Shown here: positions 17,711-25,708 of the stretch, in pieces | Layout: each line of letters starts with the position of its first letter | Position numbering within the stretch: position 1 is the first letter of the stretch | NCBI GenBank assembly: GCA_002345205.1 | Contig: DDVI01000086.1 | Coordinates: 47,497-90,720 of the forward strand | Direction of reading: 5' to 3' | Length of the DNA: 43,224 bases | Source of the DNA: Bdellovibrionaceae bacterium UBA2316 | GTDB lineage: Bacteria > Bdellovibrionota > Bdellovibrionia > Bdellovibrionales > Bdellovibrionaceae | Program-made: the position numbers and the translations under genes | The notes under the pieces: generated by a model | Databases searched by the model: none | What the model was told of the DNA's origin: nothing | What the model saw: only the letters and a program-made list of their open reading frames with translations

Positions 17711-17824
17711 GCGTGTACCTTTTTCGTTATAAGTATCTGATAAATATATTGAATCTCGCTTTTTTAAACAAGCGGTAATTTAGATAGGGTTTTCTTTACG
17801 GAGAGTGTCCAAAGACAGAAGGTA

Positions 17825-18385
17825 TTAAAGGAGTTTCTTTGTTTTATTGTAACCGACTTGAATCAGCATTTTCAGCGCTTCTTGATTCGTAGTAAGGTTC
17901 AATTTCTGGCGAACTTCGTTAATCAAGGCAATCGACGCAGTATCTAGCTCAAGTGAGCCCAACATTTGAACCTGAGTTGCCACTTGTATAGGCATTTGTT
18001 GACCCGTCATTCCCGAATTAAATTTCTTTTCCAGGGCCTGAAAATCTAAACCTAATGATTCCGGCGCCTTATGAGTGGCTTCGCGTTTAGATGCCGCTGA
18101 TAATCCTGGAACATTCAACGCATCGGCGGACTTAGCCTGGGCGCCTTCTTTTTCAAATTCCCCCATCAAACCCGCTAGTTGTTTCAATTCGTGTTTGAAG
18201 TTTTGAATCGATGGACGATCTAGAGCCGCATCACCATCGCGAGTCGCCTTTAAATAGAGACTGACCAAGATATCAGGTGTCGTTGCCATTTCTTTTAGAG
18301 ATGGATCCTGATTTTGCAGCCATGCATACGCTTTTAATAGCGAATCTTTAGTATAAGCTTGAGGTGGAATCGGATTCATCGTCAT
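17825..18385 (-). CDS. Hypothetical cytoplasmic protein
   Basis: I do not recognise this 186-residue protein. It lacks a signal peptide and membrane segments. It is helical, with a C-terminal block (ALINEVRQKLNLTTNQEALKMLIQVGYNKTKKLL, about 153-186) that could be a small helical interaction domain. I prefer the ATG at 18385. A TTG at 18424 would add 13 residues with a basic, odd N-terminus; the ribosome site is weak for either. It lies 114 nt upstream of ileS on the same strand and may share its transcript. Confidence 0.7.
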   Translation of the reverse strand: MTMNPIPPQAYTKDSLLKAYAWLQNQDPSLKEMATTPDILVSLYLKATRDGDAALDRPSIQNFKHELKQLAGLMGEFEKEGAQAKSADALNVPGLSAASKREATHKAPESLGLDFQALEKKFNSGMTGQQMPIQVATQVQMLGSLELDTASIALINEVRQKLNLTTNQEALKMLIQVGYNKTKKLL

Positions 18386-18517
18386 AGGAAAAACGACCCT
18401 AAGAATGTATCGCTCTCGAGTCAATACATCTTATCAGTCCATAAAAATAATGAATGGCATTATAAAAATTAATTATTTGGTGAGCACATCTACAAATAGG
18501 CGAGTGATGGCTCTGAT

Positions 18518-19003
18518 CTATACCTTAACGGCTTTAGATGCGGCTTCGTAATCGGCACGCAGTTTTTTCCTAATCTTGGCTTGTTCATTACGTCTGCGCT
18601 CGACTTCGTTTTCAATCACTAAGGGTGGAACATCTGATGGTTTACGATCTTTATCAACTGAAACCATCGTGAAAAACGAAGACATCACATGACGAATCGT
18701 TTTGCTTCGCGTGTCTTCGGCGATAACCTTGATTCCCACTTCCATCGATGTCTTGCCAGTATAGTTAATAGAGGCTTTGAATGTCACAAGCTCACCCACA
18801 TGAATCGGTTCGCGAAAAAAAACTTGGTCCACGGATAGAGTCACAACATAGTTTCCAGAATAGCGAGCTGCACAGGAATAGGCCGCTTGATCGAGGTACC
18901 GCAAGATAGCTCCCCCGTGCACATTCCCCGCAAAGTTTACTAAATCCGGGGTCATTAAAATTGCCATTGTTAAACGTTTATTACTAGCGATTTCATTTTC
19001 CAT
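18518..19003 (-). CDS. Acyl-CoA thioesterase, YciA-like hot-dog fold
   Basis: The 161-residue protein matches hot-dog acyl-CoA thioesterases: TPDLVNFAGNVHGGAILRYLDQAAY holds the catalytic Asn/Asp region and the central helix, followed by TLSVDQVFFREPIHVGELVTF and a C-terminal charged helix. It would hydrolyse acyl-CoA to free acid and CoA. The ATG has GAGG 6 nt upstream, just after a perfect 7-bp hairpin. It lies 49 nt after the NtrC-type regulator and may be the last gene of that operon. Confidence 0.9.
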   Translation of the reverse strand: MENEIASNKRLTMAILMTPDLVNFAGNVHGGAILRYLDQAAYSCAARYSGNYVVTLSVDQVFFREPIHVGELVTFKASINYTGKTSMEVGIKVIAEDTRSKTIRHVMSSFFTMVSVDKDRKPSDVPPLVIENEVERRRNEQAKIRKKLRADYEAASKAVKV

Positions 19004-19011
19004 GGCAACCT

Positions 19012-19029
19012 CGCCCTAATTGTAGGGCG
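19012..19029. promoter_or_regulatory. 7-bp hairpin just before the thioesterase ribosome site
   Basis: cgcccta (19012-19018) pairs perfectly with tagggcg (19023-19029) around a 4-nt loop. In the minus-strand mRNA it ends directly at the GAGG ribosome site of the thioesterase. It could therefore limit translation or mark RNA processing after the regulator gene. On the plus strand a T-rich tail follows, but there is no plus-strand gene for it to terminate. Confidence 0.5.
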
Positions 19030-19052
19030 ATTTTTATTTTGGTTACAAGGTT

Positions 19053-20609
19053 TTACTCGCTATAGTCCTTGGCTACGATGCCGTATTTTTCGATTTTACG
19101 AAGCAAAGTCTTCTTTGGAATGTTTGCGTGTAGTGCTGTTTGGTTGATGCGGCCTTTGAAGGTTTTTAGAGCTTTGATGATAAATTCTTTTTCGAACACT
19201 TCTTTTTGAGCGTTGAAATCAAGTTCACCGTTGAAAGTAACTTTCATTCCTGCGCCATCCATGTCGATGTCTTCCGATTCATCATCAGAATCAGAGTCTG
19301 CGTCTTCTACTACATCTACGCCAGAGTCCATGAATATTGGTCCCTTATTGGATGCTGATGACTGAGCTTCTGTTGATTTTTTTTCGGCTTCGATCATTTT
19401 TTCCAAGTCAAACAAACTTACACCTACCGCCTCAAGGACGGCTTCTGGCAAGGCTGATAGCGTGATCATGTGTGATGACTCTAATACGAATGAATGTTCG
19501 ATTACATTTTCAAGCTCACGGATATTTCCTGGCCAGTTGTACTTTTTAAGAATGTTCATCGCATCGACAGTAACGCCAGCGATTTTCTTTTTATGAACTT
19601 CATTGAACTTCTTAATAAAGATTTGAATTAAACGCTCGATATCGTCTTTGCGTTCCGCCAATTGTGGCAGGAATATAGGTACTACGTTTAAACGATAGAA
19701 TAGATCTTCACGGAATGTTCCTGCTTTGATCATGTCCTCAAGGGGGCGATTGGTCGCAGCAATGATACGAACATTCGATTGAATTTCACGGTTAGAACCA
19801 ACCGGAGTAAATAACTTTTCCTGAAGTACACGCAGGATTTTCACCTGCATCAATTGCGGCATATCACCGACTTCGTCTAGGAATAGAGTTCCGCCTTCAG
19901 CGTATTGGAATTTACCAATTTTTCTTTCCGCAGCACCCGTGAACGAGCCTTTTTCATGTCCGAATAATTCTGATTCAAATAAATTTTCTGGGATGGCCGA
20001 ACAGTTAATCGCGACGAACTTGTCGTCTTTTCTAGCGGAGTTAAAGTGGATCGCTTTCGCCACTAGTTCTTTACCTGTTCCAGAAGAACCACGGATAAGA
20101 ACCGGAGTATCCACCTTCGCAAGCTTATTGATGATGTTAAAAACCTTCTGCATTTGCGACGTATTACCGATAATTTTACGACCTGCTTCAACCAATACTG
20201 GCGAGCTAGCCGCAATATTTGAAATTAAGGAGTGAGCGTGAATCGCTTTTTCTACTAAAGCTACCAAGTCGTCAGACGCCACTGGTTTAGAAATATAATT
20301 ATAAGCGCCATCTTTTACAGCCACGACAGCATCGTTTAATGTCGCGTGGGCCGTTAACATTAACACGATCATACCTGGATCTAATTCTTTGATTTGTTTT
20401 AAGGCGGCAAGACCATTCAGGCGAGGCATATCGACATCAAGTAATACGATATCGAATTTAGAACCTTCAGCCACGGCTGCTTTGATTTTTTCAAGAGCGT
20501 TGATTCCATCGAATGCTTCAGAAACTTCGAATTTTTTTAAGGCCGAAAATGCCGATTTGATGGAAAAGCGCAATCCCGCATCGTCATCAACCACTAAAAT
20601 TTTAAACAT
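19053..20609 (-). CDS. NtrC-type sigma-54-dependent response regulator
   Basis: The 518-residue regulator has a receiver domain (1-120; phospho-acceptor Asp58, Lys109) and an AAA+ domain (about 145-380). The AAA+ domain has Walker A GSSGTGKE (175-182), the sigma-54 contact loop GSFTGA (222-227) and Walker B FLDEVGD. An unusual acidic linker (Asp/Glu/Ser run, about 425-452) precedes a Fis-type helix-turn-helix at the C-terminus. It should activate -24/-12 promoters when phosphorylated. AGGAGG lies 5 nt before the ATG. The upstream CHASE2 kinase is its likely partner, although a 169-nt palindromic spacer separates them. Confidence 0.95.
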   Translation of the reverse strand: MFKILVVDDDAGLRFSIKSAFSALKKFEVSEAFDGINALEKIKAAVAEGSKFDIVLLDVDMPRLNGLAALKQIKELDPGMIVLMLTAHATLNDAVVAVKDGAYNYISKPVASDDLVALVEKAIHAHSLISNIAASSPVLVEAGRKIIGNTSQMQKVFNIINKLAKVDTPVLIRGSSGTGKELVAKAIHFNSARKDDKFVAINCSAIPENLFESELFGHEKGSFTGAAERKIGKFQYAEGGTLFLDEVGDMPQLMQVKILRVLQEKLFTPVGSNREIQSNVRIIAATNRPLEDMIKAGTFREDLFYRLNVVPIFLPQLAERKDDIERLIQIFIKKFNEVHKKKIAGVTVDAMNILKKYNWPGNIRELENVIEHSFVLESSHMITLSALPEAVLEAVGVSLFDLEKMIEAEKKSTEAQSSASNKGPIFMDSGVDVVEDADSDSDDESEDIDMDGAGMKVTFNGELDFNAQKEVFEKEFIIKALKTFKGRINQTALHANIPKKTLLRKIEKYGIVAKDYSE

Positions 20610-20658
20610 CGAGGCCTCCTGAAAAAATAAATCTAAAAATCAGCAAATCGACCACTAA

Positions 20659-20776
20659 GAGCGATTTATTTGGTTTCAATCGAGGCCGCAGGAGGGAGGC
20701 GACTGAGGCGTAGCGCAAGCTACGTCGCAGGGAGACCGACCGACGAGAACGACGAGTGAAATCAAATAAATCGCTC
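20659..20776. repeat. Nested 118-bp palindrome between kinase and regulator genes
   Basis: The outer arms 20659-20678 and 20757-20776 are 20 nt long and complementary at 19 positions. At the exact centre, gcgtagc (20708-20714) pairs with gctacgt (20719-20725) around a GCAA loop. The intervening strands are purine-rich and partly resemble each other as direct copies. The distal arm ends 3 nt before the kinase stop codon. It could be a dispersed palindromic element, an RNA stabiliser or a gene-dose regulator between the two coding regions. Confidence 0.75.
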
Positions 20777-20778
20777 GC

Positions 20779-22650
20779 TCAAAGCTGCGGCAATTGTACT
20801 ACAAAAATCGTCCCTTTACCAGAGTCCGACTCTACAAATATTTGCCCTTGATGAAGCTCTGTAAAATATTTAGCCAGATACAGGCCCAATCCTGACCCTT
20901 TTATCGGCGAACTCTTCGCATTTGCGCTCCTATAGAACTTCGTAAATAGGTGTGGCAATTCTTGGGCCGCAATTCCGGGTCCCTGATCCGATATCACAAA
21001 AAACACGTAACCGTCTTTTTCATAGGTCTTCACGCTAATTTGCGTCTGCTCGGGGGCATATTTAATGGCATTTTCCAAAATATTCGAAAAAACCTGCCTC
21101 ATTAGGTCTGGATCCATCCTAATTGGGAACAGAGGCTCAAGCTCGGAGTGGATCTTCATCTTTTTAATCAGCGCTAGGAACTCGTGCTTCTTGATTACGT
21201 CTGTGATCAGATTGTTTGGGTCCTTAGATTGCCAATGCAATTCGACCCCTTGGAACTCGATTTTGGCGTAATTCAAGATAGAATTGATGAACTTCAAAAG
21301 ATCATCGCTCGAGGATCTGATTGTATCCACAGCTTCGCGTTGTTCGATGCTGACACTTTGCTGATCAGCTAAAATAACATCAGTCATCCCCTTGATACGC
21401 GCGATTGGGGTCTTTAAATCATGAGACATCATTGAAATAAAGTTAGTCTTAAGTTCTTCGACTTGTTTTAAAAGTCTGTTCTTTTCGTAGTATTCCCAGC
21501 TACGACGATTTTCGATAATCAAACGATACGGAATAAAGAAATAGTAACACAAAAATATAGCCAGCAGCGGATGAGCCATCGAAATCCAAAATCCAAATGG
21601 CCAGAACGCAAAGTAAGAAATCGCTACGTACGATAGTAACAACGAAATAATAATCAACAAACCCACAGCCGGGCGAACCGCAAATACGATGTAAACTGTA
21701 ATAATAGAAATCAAGATTGTAAGTGCCAAGTTTAACCACGGTGGCGCACGTACGATAGCGTTGTTAGAAATTAAGGTATCAAACATATTTGCATGCATTT
21801 CCGTCGTCGTCATGGCTATAGACGAGCGGGAATAGGGAGTTAAAATATAATCTTTTTCTGTTAACTCTAAGTTCTGGCCAATGATAATAATCTTATCCTT
21901 AACGGCCTGAGGAGACACTTTTCCTTCCGCAAAATAGTGGAATGGAATTTTGTCATAGGAATTAGTCGGACGGAAACGGATATAGATTTGATCTGTCTCT
22001 AAGAAATTAAACAAACCACGAATTTTATATTTTTCAGAAACATCTTGGTTATACGTTGACGCTAAAAATGGATGGATCATAACCTGATCTTGGTAGTTAA
22101 CCATCATCCGACGAGTAACCCCGTCTTTTGCAAAATTCGCTGTGTCTGTACTTTTAGGGCCCGAGAACAATTTAATACGCTCGAATGGTTCGCTCATTTT
22201 AAGCTTACCCTCTTCACCACGCATTTCAAGAAAGTTCGTTAAAACAAATAGCTGAGGAAACTGATCAGCGGTTTTCGCAAAATCATTTTTCTCAGCATTA
22301 TTACCGCCAATTTCATCGTAATTTAAATCATAGACGATGGCGCGCGGACCGAGCTGTTTTAATTCTTCTAAAACTTTCGTGTGATCACTAAATTTGGGGA
22401 TACCTTTAAAATACTCAACCGATTCAGGGTTGATTTCGGCAATCAAAATGTGCCCAGAGGTTTCTGGTGCAGGTGAATAACGAACGCGTAAGTCGTAAAG
22501 ATAGGCTTCAAAGAAATCCAGCTTAATTTGATTGATAAACAAAGCCAGACCGGTTGCTAGCGCCACTCGGAAAACCATGATGCCTAGAAACTTTATTCTG
22601 TCCCAACGGGACGTGGTATCAGTGGTTTTGAGCGAGGGCGGTAGTGCCAT
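20779..22650 (-). CDS. CHASE2-domain sensor histidine kinase
   Basis: The 623-residue membrane kinase has an N-terminal membrane segment (about 20-40) and a periplasmic CHASE2 sensor (about 45-300; DLRVRYSP, AIVYDLNYDE, KDKIIIIGQN). Three membrane segments (about 305-375) follow, then a HisKA helix pair with His410 in MSHDLKTPIAR and a HATPase domain (NAIKYAPEQT, DQGPGIA, GSGLGLYLAK). CHASE2 ligands are mostly unknown. It starts 7 nt after the candidate precursor peptide, with AAGAG as ribosome site, so the two must share an mRNA. The response regulator downstream is its probable partner. Confidence 0.95.
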   Translation of the reverse strand: MALPPSLKTTDTTSRWDRIKFLGIMVFRVALATGLALFINQIKLDFFEAYLYDLRVRYSPAPETSGHILIAEINPESVEYFKGIPKFSDHTKVLEELKQLGPRAIVYDLNYDEIGGNNAEKNDFAKTADQFPQLFVLTNFLEMRGEEGKLKMSEPFERIKLFSGPKSTDTANFAKDGVTRRMMVNYQDQVMIHPFLASTYNQDVSEKYKIRGLFNFLETDQIYIRFRPTNSYDKIPFHYFAEGKVSPQAVKDKIIIIGQNLELTEKDYILTPYSRSSIAMTTTEMHANMFDTLISNNAIVRAPPWLNLALTILISIITVYIVFAVRPAVGLLIIISLLLSYVAISYFAFWPFGFWISMAHPLLAIFLCYYFFIPYRLIIENRRSWEYYEKNRLLKQVEELKTNFISMMSHDLKTPIARIKGMTDVILADQQSVSIEQREAVDTIRSSSDDLLKFINSILNYAKIEFQGVELHWQSKDPNNLITDVIKKHEFLALIKKMKIHSELEPLFPIRMDPDLMRQVFSNILENAIKYAPEQTQISVKTYEKDGYVFFVISDQGPGIAAQELPHLFTKFYRSANAKSSPIKGSGLGLYLAKYFTELHQGQIFVESDSGKGTIFVVQLPQL

Positions 22651-22657
22651 TAGTCTC

Positions 22658-22798
22658 TTATCTTATTGGTAAACAGCCTTCGCCACCTTTAGCTTTAATA
22701 GCCGCTGACTGGCCACTAGCACCTTTAGATGAAGATTTAGGCTTAATTTTTTTAATGCTTTTCGATTTCATAATCGTTCCTAGTTCAGTGTTAAACAT
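22658..22798 (-). CDS. Candidate RiPP precursor peptide (46 residues)
   Basis: This small gene was missed by automatic calling. The ATG at 22798 has GAGGA 5 nt upstream. The peptide starts MFNTELGTIMKSKSIKKIKP, is rich in Lys, Ser, Gly and Ala, has no membrane segment, and ends GGEGCLPIR with its only cysteine at position 42. A second start (ATG at 22771, with AGGA 6 nt upstream) would give 37 residues. It lies directly downstream of a radical SAM/SPASM enzyme and 7 nt before a sensor kinase. That is what one expects of a substrate for the enzyme: leader in the N-terminal half, core in the Gly/Ser/Cys-rich C-terminal half. The peptide family is not one I recognise. Confidence 0.7.
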   Translation of the reverse strand: MFNTELGTIMKSKSIKKIKPKSSSKGASGQSAAIKAKGGEGCLPIR

Positions 22799-22848
22799 AT
22801 AGTCCTCTTTTTAAATAAATTCAATTTTAAATTCACTATTTAAGAGAT

Positions 22849-22882
22849 AGCTTCAAGGGTGCCAGATGGTGCCTTTCAAGCT
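22849..22882 (-). promoter_or_regulatory. 15-bp imperfect hairpin between maturase and precursor
   Basis: agcttcaagggtgcc (22849-22863) pairs with ggtgcctttcaagct (22868-22882) around a 4-nt loop, with one mismatch and a few G-T pairs. It covers the stop codon of the radical SAM gene. No T-run follows on the minus strand, so it is more likely an RNA processing or stability element, or a partial attenuator, that sets the ratio of enzyme to precursor. Confidence 0.6.
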
Positions 22883-24336
22883 GTCTCCTCCCTGGCTTTG
22901 GCGTAATAGTATATGGCCAAAGCTAGCAAAAATCTCGTTCTTTCACAGAATTGCAAACTTTTCTTCAAAGTGTCTTTTTTGGACGTGGTTTGATGAACAA
23001 ACGAACATCCGCCGCCGCACATATACTTGGCCCAGCACGATTGGCAGTTATTTCTTTCAATAATAGTTTCCTCTGCATAGCCAGCCAGTTTAGATTCGTC
23101 CATAATTGAACCCGAACCTATGCGATCCTGAGGCTGCCCAACCGTCCAAGGACAGTTGTAGACTTGGTTGCGACTATCAATAACCGCAAAACTTCTGCCC
23201 AACCCGCAGTGATTTTCTAAGCGCTCTTGTGAATCCAAGCGATCAAAGTAGTTATCAAATAAATAAATTTTACGAAGTTCCTTTTCACCGCCAAGATCCC
23301 AGGCAGCTTTAGCTGTCTTAGTAACTTCGAGCATATATTTTTCATTTGAAGTTTCATCGAGGTCACTGACGGAATAAATAAAATCGATCCAATCGAATTT
23401 AAACTGTCTAAAGTACTCATATGTTTCTAAAACAGCAGTGTGATCTTTTGTAAATACCGCATGCACGGCTAGCGGTCCGATTTGATGACGTACTTTACCC
23501 AACTGAGCCAAAGTTTTTTCAATCGCTTCAGATGTTGGTTTATTATTTTTTTGTGGACGGAAACGATCTGTAATTTCTGGTTTACCATCCATACTGATCA
23601 CAAGTGTAGGCTTGTAAATAGAAAGTAGGTCAATAATTTCAGTATTAATCACGGTCCCATTTGTTGTGATTTTGTATGTGGCAACGAATTTCTTTTCTTT
23701 CGCAGCTCCTTCTACGTACTCGCAGATAGCACGAATGCCCGCCGGAAATAAAAGTGGTTCACCACCTAAAAAACTAATATGAAAATGTTCGCCTCTTTCT
23801 AATTTGGAAATAAAATAGTTTAACTGAGGCAACGTTTTTTCGATTTCTATACGCTTAACAGGATCACCATATGTTCCATCACCACCGGCTGCGCAGTAGG
23901 TACATTTCAAATTACAAATTTGAGTGACATTGATATTCAAGCTTCTCGCTTTGAATTTAGACTTATTTTTTTCAAGTGGCTGAACGGGTGTTTCCTTGCT
24001 CCATGATTCTAGTTCACTGACTTGATCTGCCGACAACAAGGAAGCAAAAGTTTTCGGAATAGTTCCCGAGCTTAATGAAATTTTTGTTAAGCCTTTGAAT
24101 AAGTCAGGGTCTAATCGAGCCACTTCCAAAGTGTCACTTTGGAAACCAATAAACATATCCTCACAGCCACCCAGGAAGGGTGCCGTGTTGAAGGCAGTAA
24201 GGTTTTGGTATCGGCTTAGGTCTAGCACTTTTTGGCTCCAGTTTCGTATTCCGCTTAGATAACTATGCAAAAAAGAAACCATTTTTTCATGAAAATAATT
24301 TTCAATTATTTCAGTAATTTCAAATAGATAATTCAC
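22876..24336 (-). CDS. Radical SAM/SPASM peptide maturase
   Basis: The 486-residue enzyme has an N-terminal region (about 45-120) like the precursor-facing domains of peptide maturases. A radical SAM core follows, with Cys141-x3-Cys145-x2-Cys148 (CNLKCTYC) and GGEP at 191-194. The C-terminal SPASM domain has all seven cysteines in the canonical spacing: 377, 395, 431-x2-434-x5-440-x3-444, then 464. Such enzymes use SAM radicals to crosslink or otherwise change ribosomal peptides. The start is taken as GTG at 24336; AAGGA is only 2 nt away, so an internal start is possible. The adjacent small peptide is its likely substrate. The reaction type cannot be read from the sequence. Confidence 0.93.
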   Translation of the reverse strand: MNYLFEITEIIENYFHEKMVSFLHSYLSGIRNWSQKVLDLSRYQNLTAFNTAPFLGGCEDMFIGFQSDTLEVARLDPDLFKGLTKISLSSGTIPKTFASLLSADQVSELESWSKETPVQPLEKNKSKFKARSLNINVTQICNLKCTYCAAGGDGTYGDPVKRIEIEKTLPQLNYFISKLERGEHFHISFLGGEPLLFPAGIRAICEYVEGAAKEKKFVATYKITTNGTVINTEIIDLLSIYKPTLVISMDGKPEITDRFRPQKNNKPTSEAIEKTLAQLGKVRHQIGPLAVHAVFTKDHTAVLETYEYFRQFKFDWIDFIYSVSDLDETSNEKYMLEVTKTAKAAWDLGGEKELRKIYLFDNYFDRLDSQERLENHCGLGRSFAVIDSRNQVYNCPWTVGQPQDRIGSGSIMDESKLAGYAEETIIERNNCQSCWAKYMCGGGCSFVHQTTSKKDTLKKSLQFCERTRFLLALAIYYYAKAREETA

Positions 24337-24346
24337 TTTCCTTCGG

Positions 24347-24381
24347 TGCCTTTTTGTCCCCTCCTCCCTGACAAAATGGCA
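24347..24381. promoter_or_regulatory. Imperfect 12-bp hairpin in the divergent promoter region
   Basis: tgcctttttgtc (24347-24358) pairs with gacaaaatggca (24370-24381), with one T-T mismatch, around an 11-nt loop. In the maturase mRNA the loop would read AGGGAGGAGGG, and the hairpin ends only about 10 nt before the GTG start. A second small inverted repeat (cctgac 24367-24372 / gtcagg 24386-24391) overlaps it. This could be an operator for the two divergent genes or a leader structure of the maturase mRNA. Confidence 0.5.
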
Positions 24382-24453
24382 AATGGTCAGGCAATCCTAA
24401 AAAAAACACAGGGTACTCGTTTGAGTTTGCAACCTAAAAACCGATTACAAAGC

Positions 24454-25092
24454 ATGAAGCCTCACCTGCTATTTCTAGTTTTTGCTATCCTTCAATTAGG
24501 TTGCAGCCGAGGTGTCTACGTAGGCCCAGAATCCGCAGAATTCCTAGCAACGGCTTCCCAGGAAGATTGCGGCTATTTACAAAACGAATTTGGACAACGC
24601 GTATCGTGGAAAGAAAATCTTCCCGTCGAGTTTTGGATTTCAAATTCTGTTCCTGAAGAGTTTCGCCAAGACATAGTAGACGCAGCAGAAACATGGAATC
24701 AGTCGGCTGGAAAAACTGTTTTCAAAATTAATCTTTCTGATCTAGAAGTACCTCTGTCTACGTCAGATCAACGAAATACTATTCATGGTGTCCAATCCTG
24801 GGATGAAGGTAAATCTACTCAGCAAGCCGTAACGATCGTAAAGTATCGCGGCAATTTGATCACCAGCGCGGATATTAAAATCAACTTATCTGACTTTGTA
24901 TACTATTCTAAAGAGCCACAAAATTCTAAACAGGTACACTTTGGCAGCTTGCTTGTCCATGAACTTGGACACGCTATAGGTTTGAAACATGCGACAATTA
25001 GACCCACTGTAATGTGGGCCACACTGGGCTTTGAGGTTATACGCATTTCGCTGTCGAAAACAGATCAACAATCTTTAGGATGTGAGTACTAG
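24454..25092 (+). CDS. Metzincin-like zinc metalloprotease lipoprotein
   Basis: I start at the ATG at 24454, which gives a lipoprotein signal with Cys17 (LQLGC) and 212 residues; the longer frame has a basic, non-signal N-terminus. The zinc site HELGHAIGLKH (169-179) fits HExxHxxGxxH of metzincins such as matrixins, and Met187 in TVMWA is a plausible Met-turn. It would be a lipid-anchored extracytoplasmic protease. It is divergent from the radical SAM maturase and the first of a plus-strand operon. Processing of the modified peptide is a possible role but not shown. Confidence 0.88.
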   Translation: MKPHLLFLVFAILQLGCSRGVYVGPESAEFLATASQEDCGYLQNEFGQRVSWKENLPVEFWISNSVPEEFRQDIVDAAETWNQSAGKTVFKINLSDLEVPLSTSDQRNTIHGVQSWDEGKSTQQAVTIVKYRGNLITSADIKINLSDFVYYSKEPQNSKQVHFGSLLVHELGHAIGLKHATIRPTVMWATLGFEVIRISLSKTDQQSLGCEY

Positions 25093-25695
25093 ATGAAAAA
25101 AATATTTCTACCTATTTTAATTTTCGTCTTAGTGGCTTCAGCAGCGCTGTTGTATCAACATCAAACTGTTCGCGGCCCATCTTCGATTTCCATGGATAAC
25201 AACGGTCCAATTCAACTACCGGACTCAGACGTGTATTCAAACGAAAGTAAAAAACAGATCAAACGTTTTCTGCTGCGCACGCTTGATTGGAATACGAAGA
25301 CAAATGAAATCGGGGTACCTCAATTTTCCATAAGGTACGAAAATATGAAAATCAATACCGATAACGCTGGAACTGATTTTTGCACTCTATACCCAACGAT
25401 ATTACTTATTTTAGAAGCTCCCAATATCAGCTATAGCGGTGAGCATCCAGAAATGAAGGTGTACGGTACATGCCAAAACCAAAACACGATTGCAAAGGTT
25501 GAATTTGTTTTCGAAACGTCAAACATTAGAATAAACAACTTGGATGAAGACGCCCCAGACAAATGGCGCGTGAAACATTTTATTTTTTCAGAGACGACGA
25601 AAACACCAGCTAAAAATATCGACATTACTCAATATGAAATACTTTCCGTTCTTGGCTACTCGATTGAATTTCCTCTTACATTAAAGAAACAATAA
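25093..25695 (+). CDS. Membrane-anchored extracytoplasmic protein of unknown function
   Basis: The ATG directly follows the metalloprotease stop. The 200-residue protein has an N-terminal membrane anchor or signal (about 4-22) and a mainly beta-strand-like remainder with two cysteines (in DFCTLYP and GTCQNQN) that could form a disulfide. I recognise no family. Its tight coupling to the protease suggests a partner, inhibitor or substrate. Confidence 0.75.
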   Translation: MKKIFLPILIFVLVASAALLYQHQTVRGPSSISMDNNGPIQLPDSDVYSNESKKQIKRFLLRTLDWNTKTNEIGVPQFSIRYENMKINTDNAGTDFCTLYPTILLILEAPNISYSGEHPEMKVYGTCQNQNTIAKVEFVFETSNIRINNLDEDAPDKWRVKHFIFSETTKTPAKNIDITQYEILSVLGYSIEFPLTLKKQ

Positions 25696-25708
25696 TAAGG
25701 CGCTCAAA

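Noticed and set aside
17711..17824. T-box leader before ileS
   Set aside because: No T-box core sequence and no terminator/antiterminator pair; only a weak 5-bp hairpin.
22876..24336. Maturase as PqqE, mycofactocin (MftC), sulfatase maturase or SCIFF maturase
   Set aside because: No pqq, mft or sulfatase genes lie nearby, and the candidate peptide does not have the many cysteines of SCIFF peptides.
22849..24381. Maturase gene as an insertion sequence or transposon cargo
   Set aside because: There is no transposase and the flanking similarity is only two nine-base blocks, so I report it as a repeat observation only.
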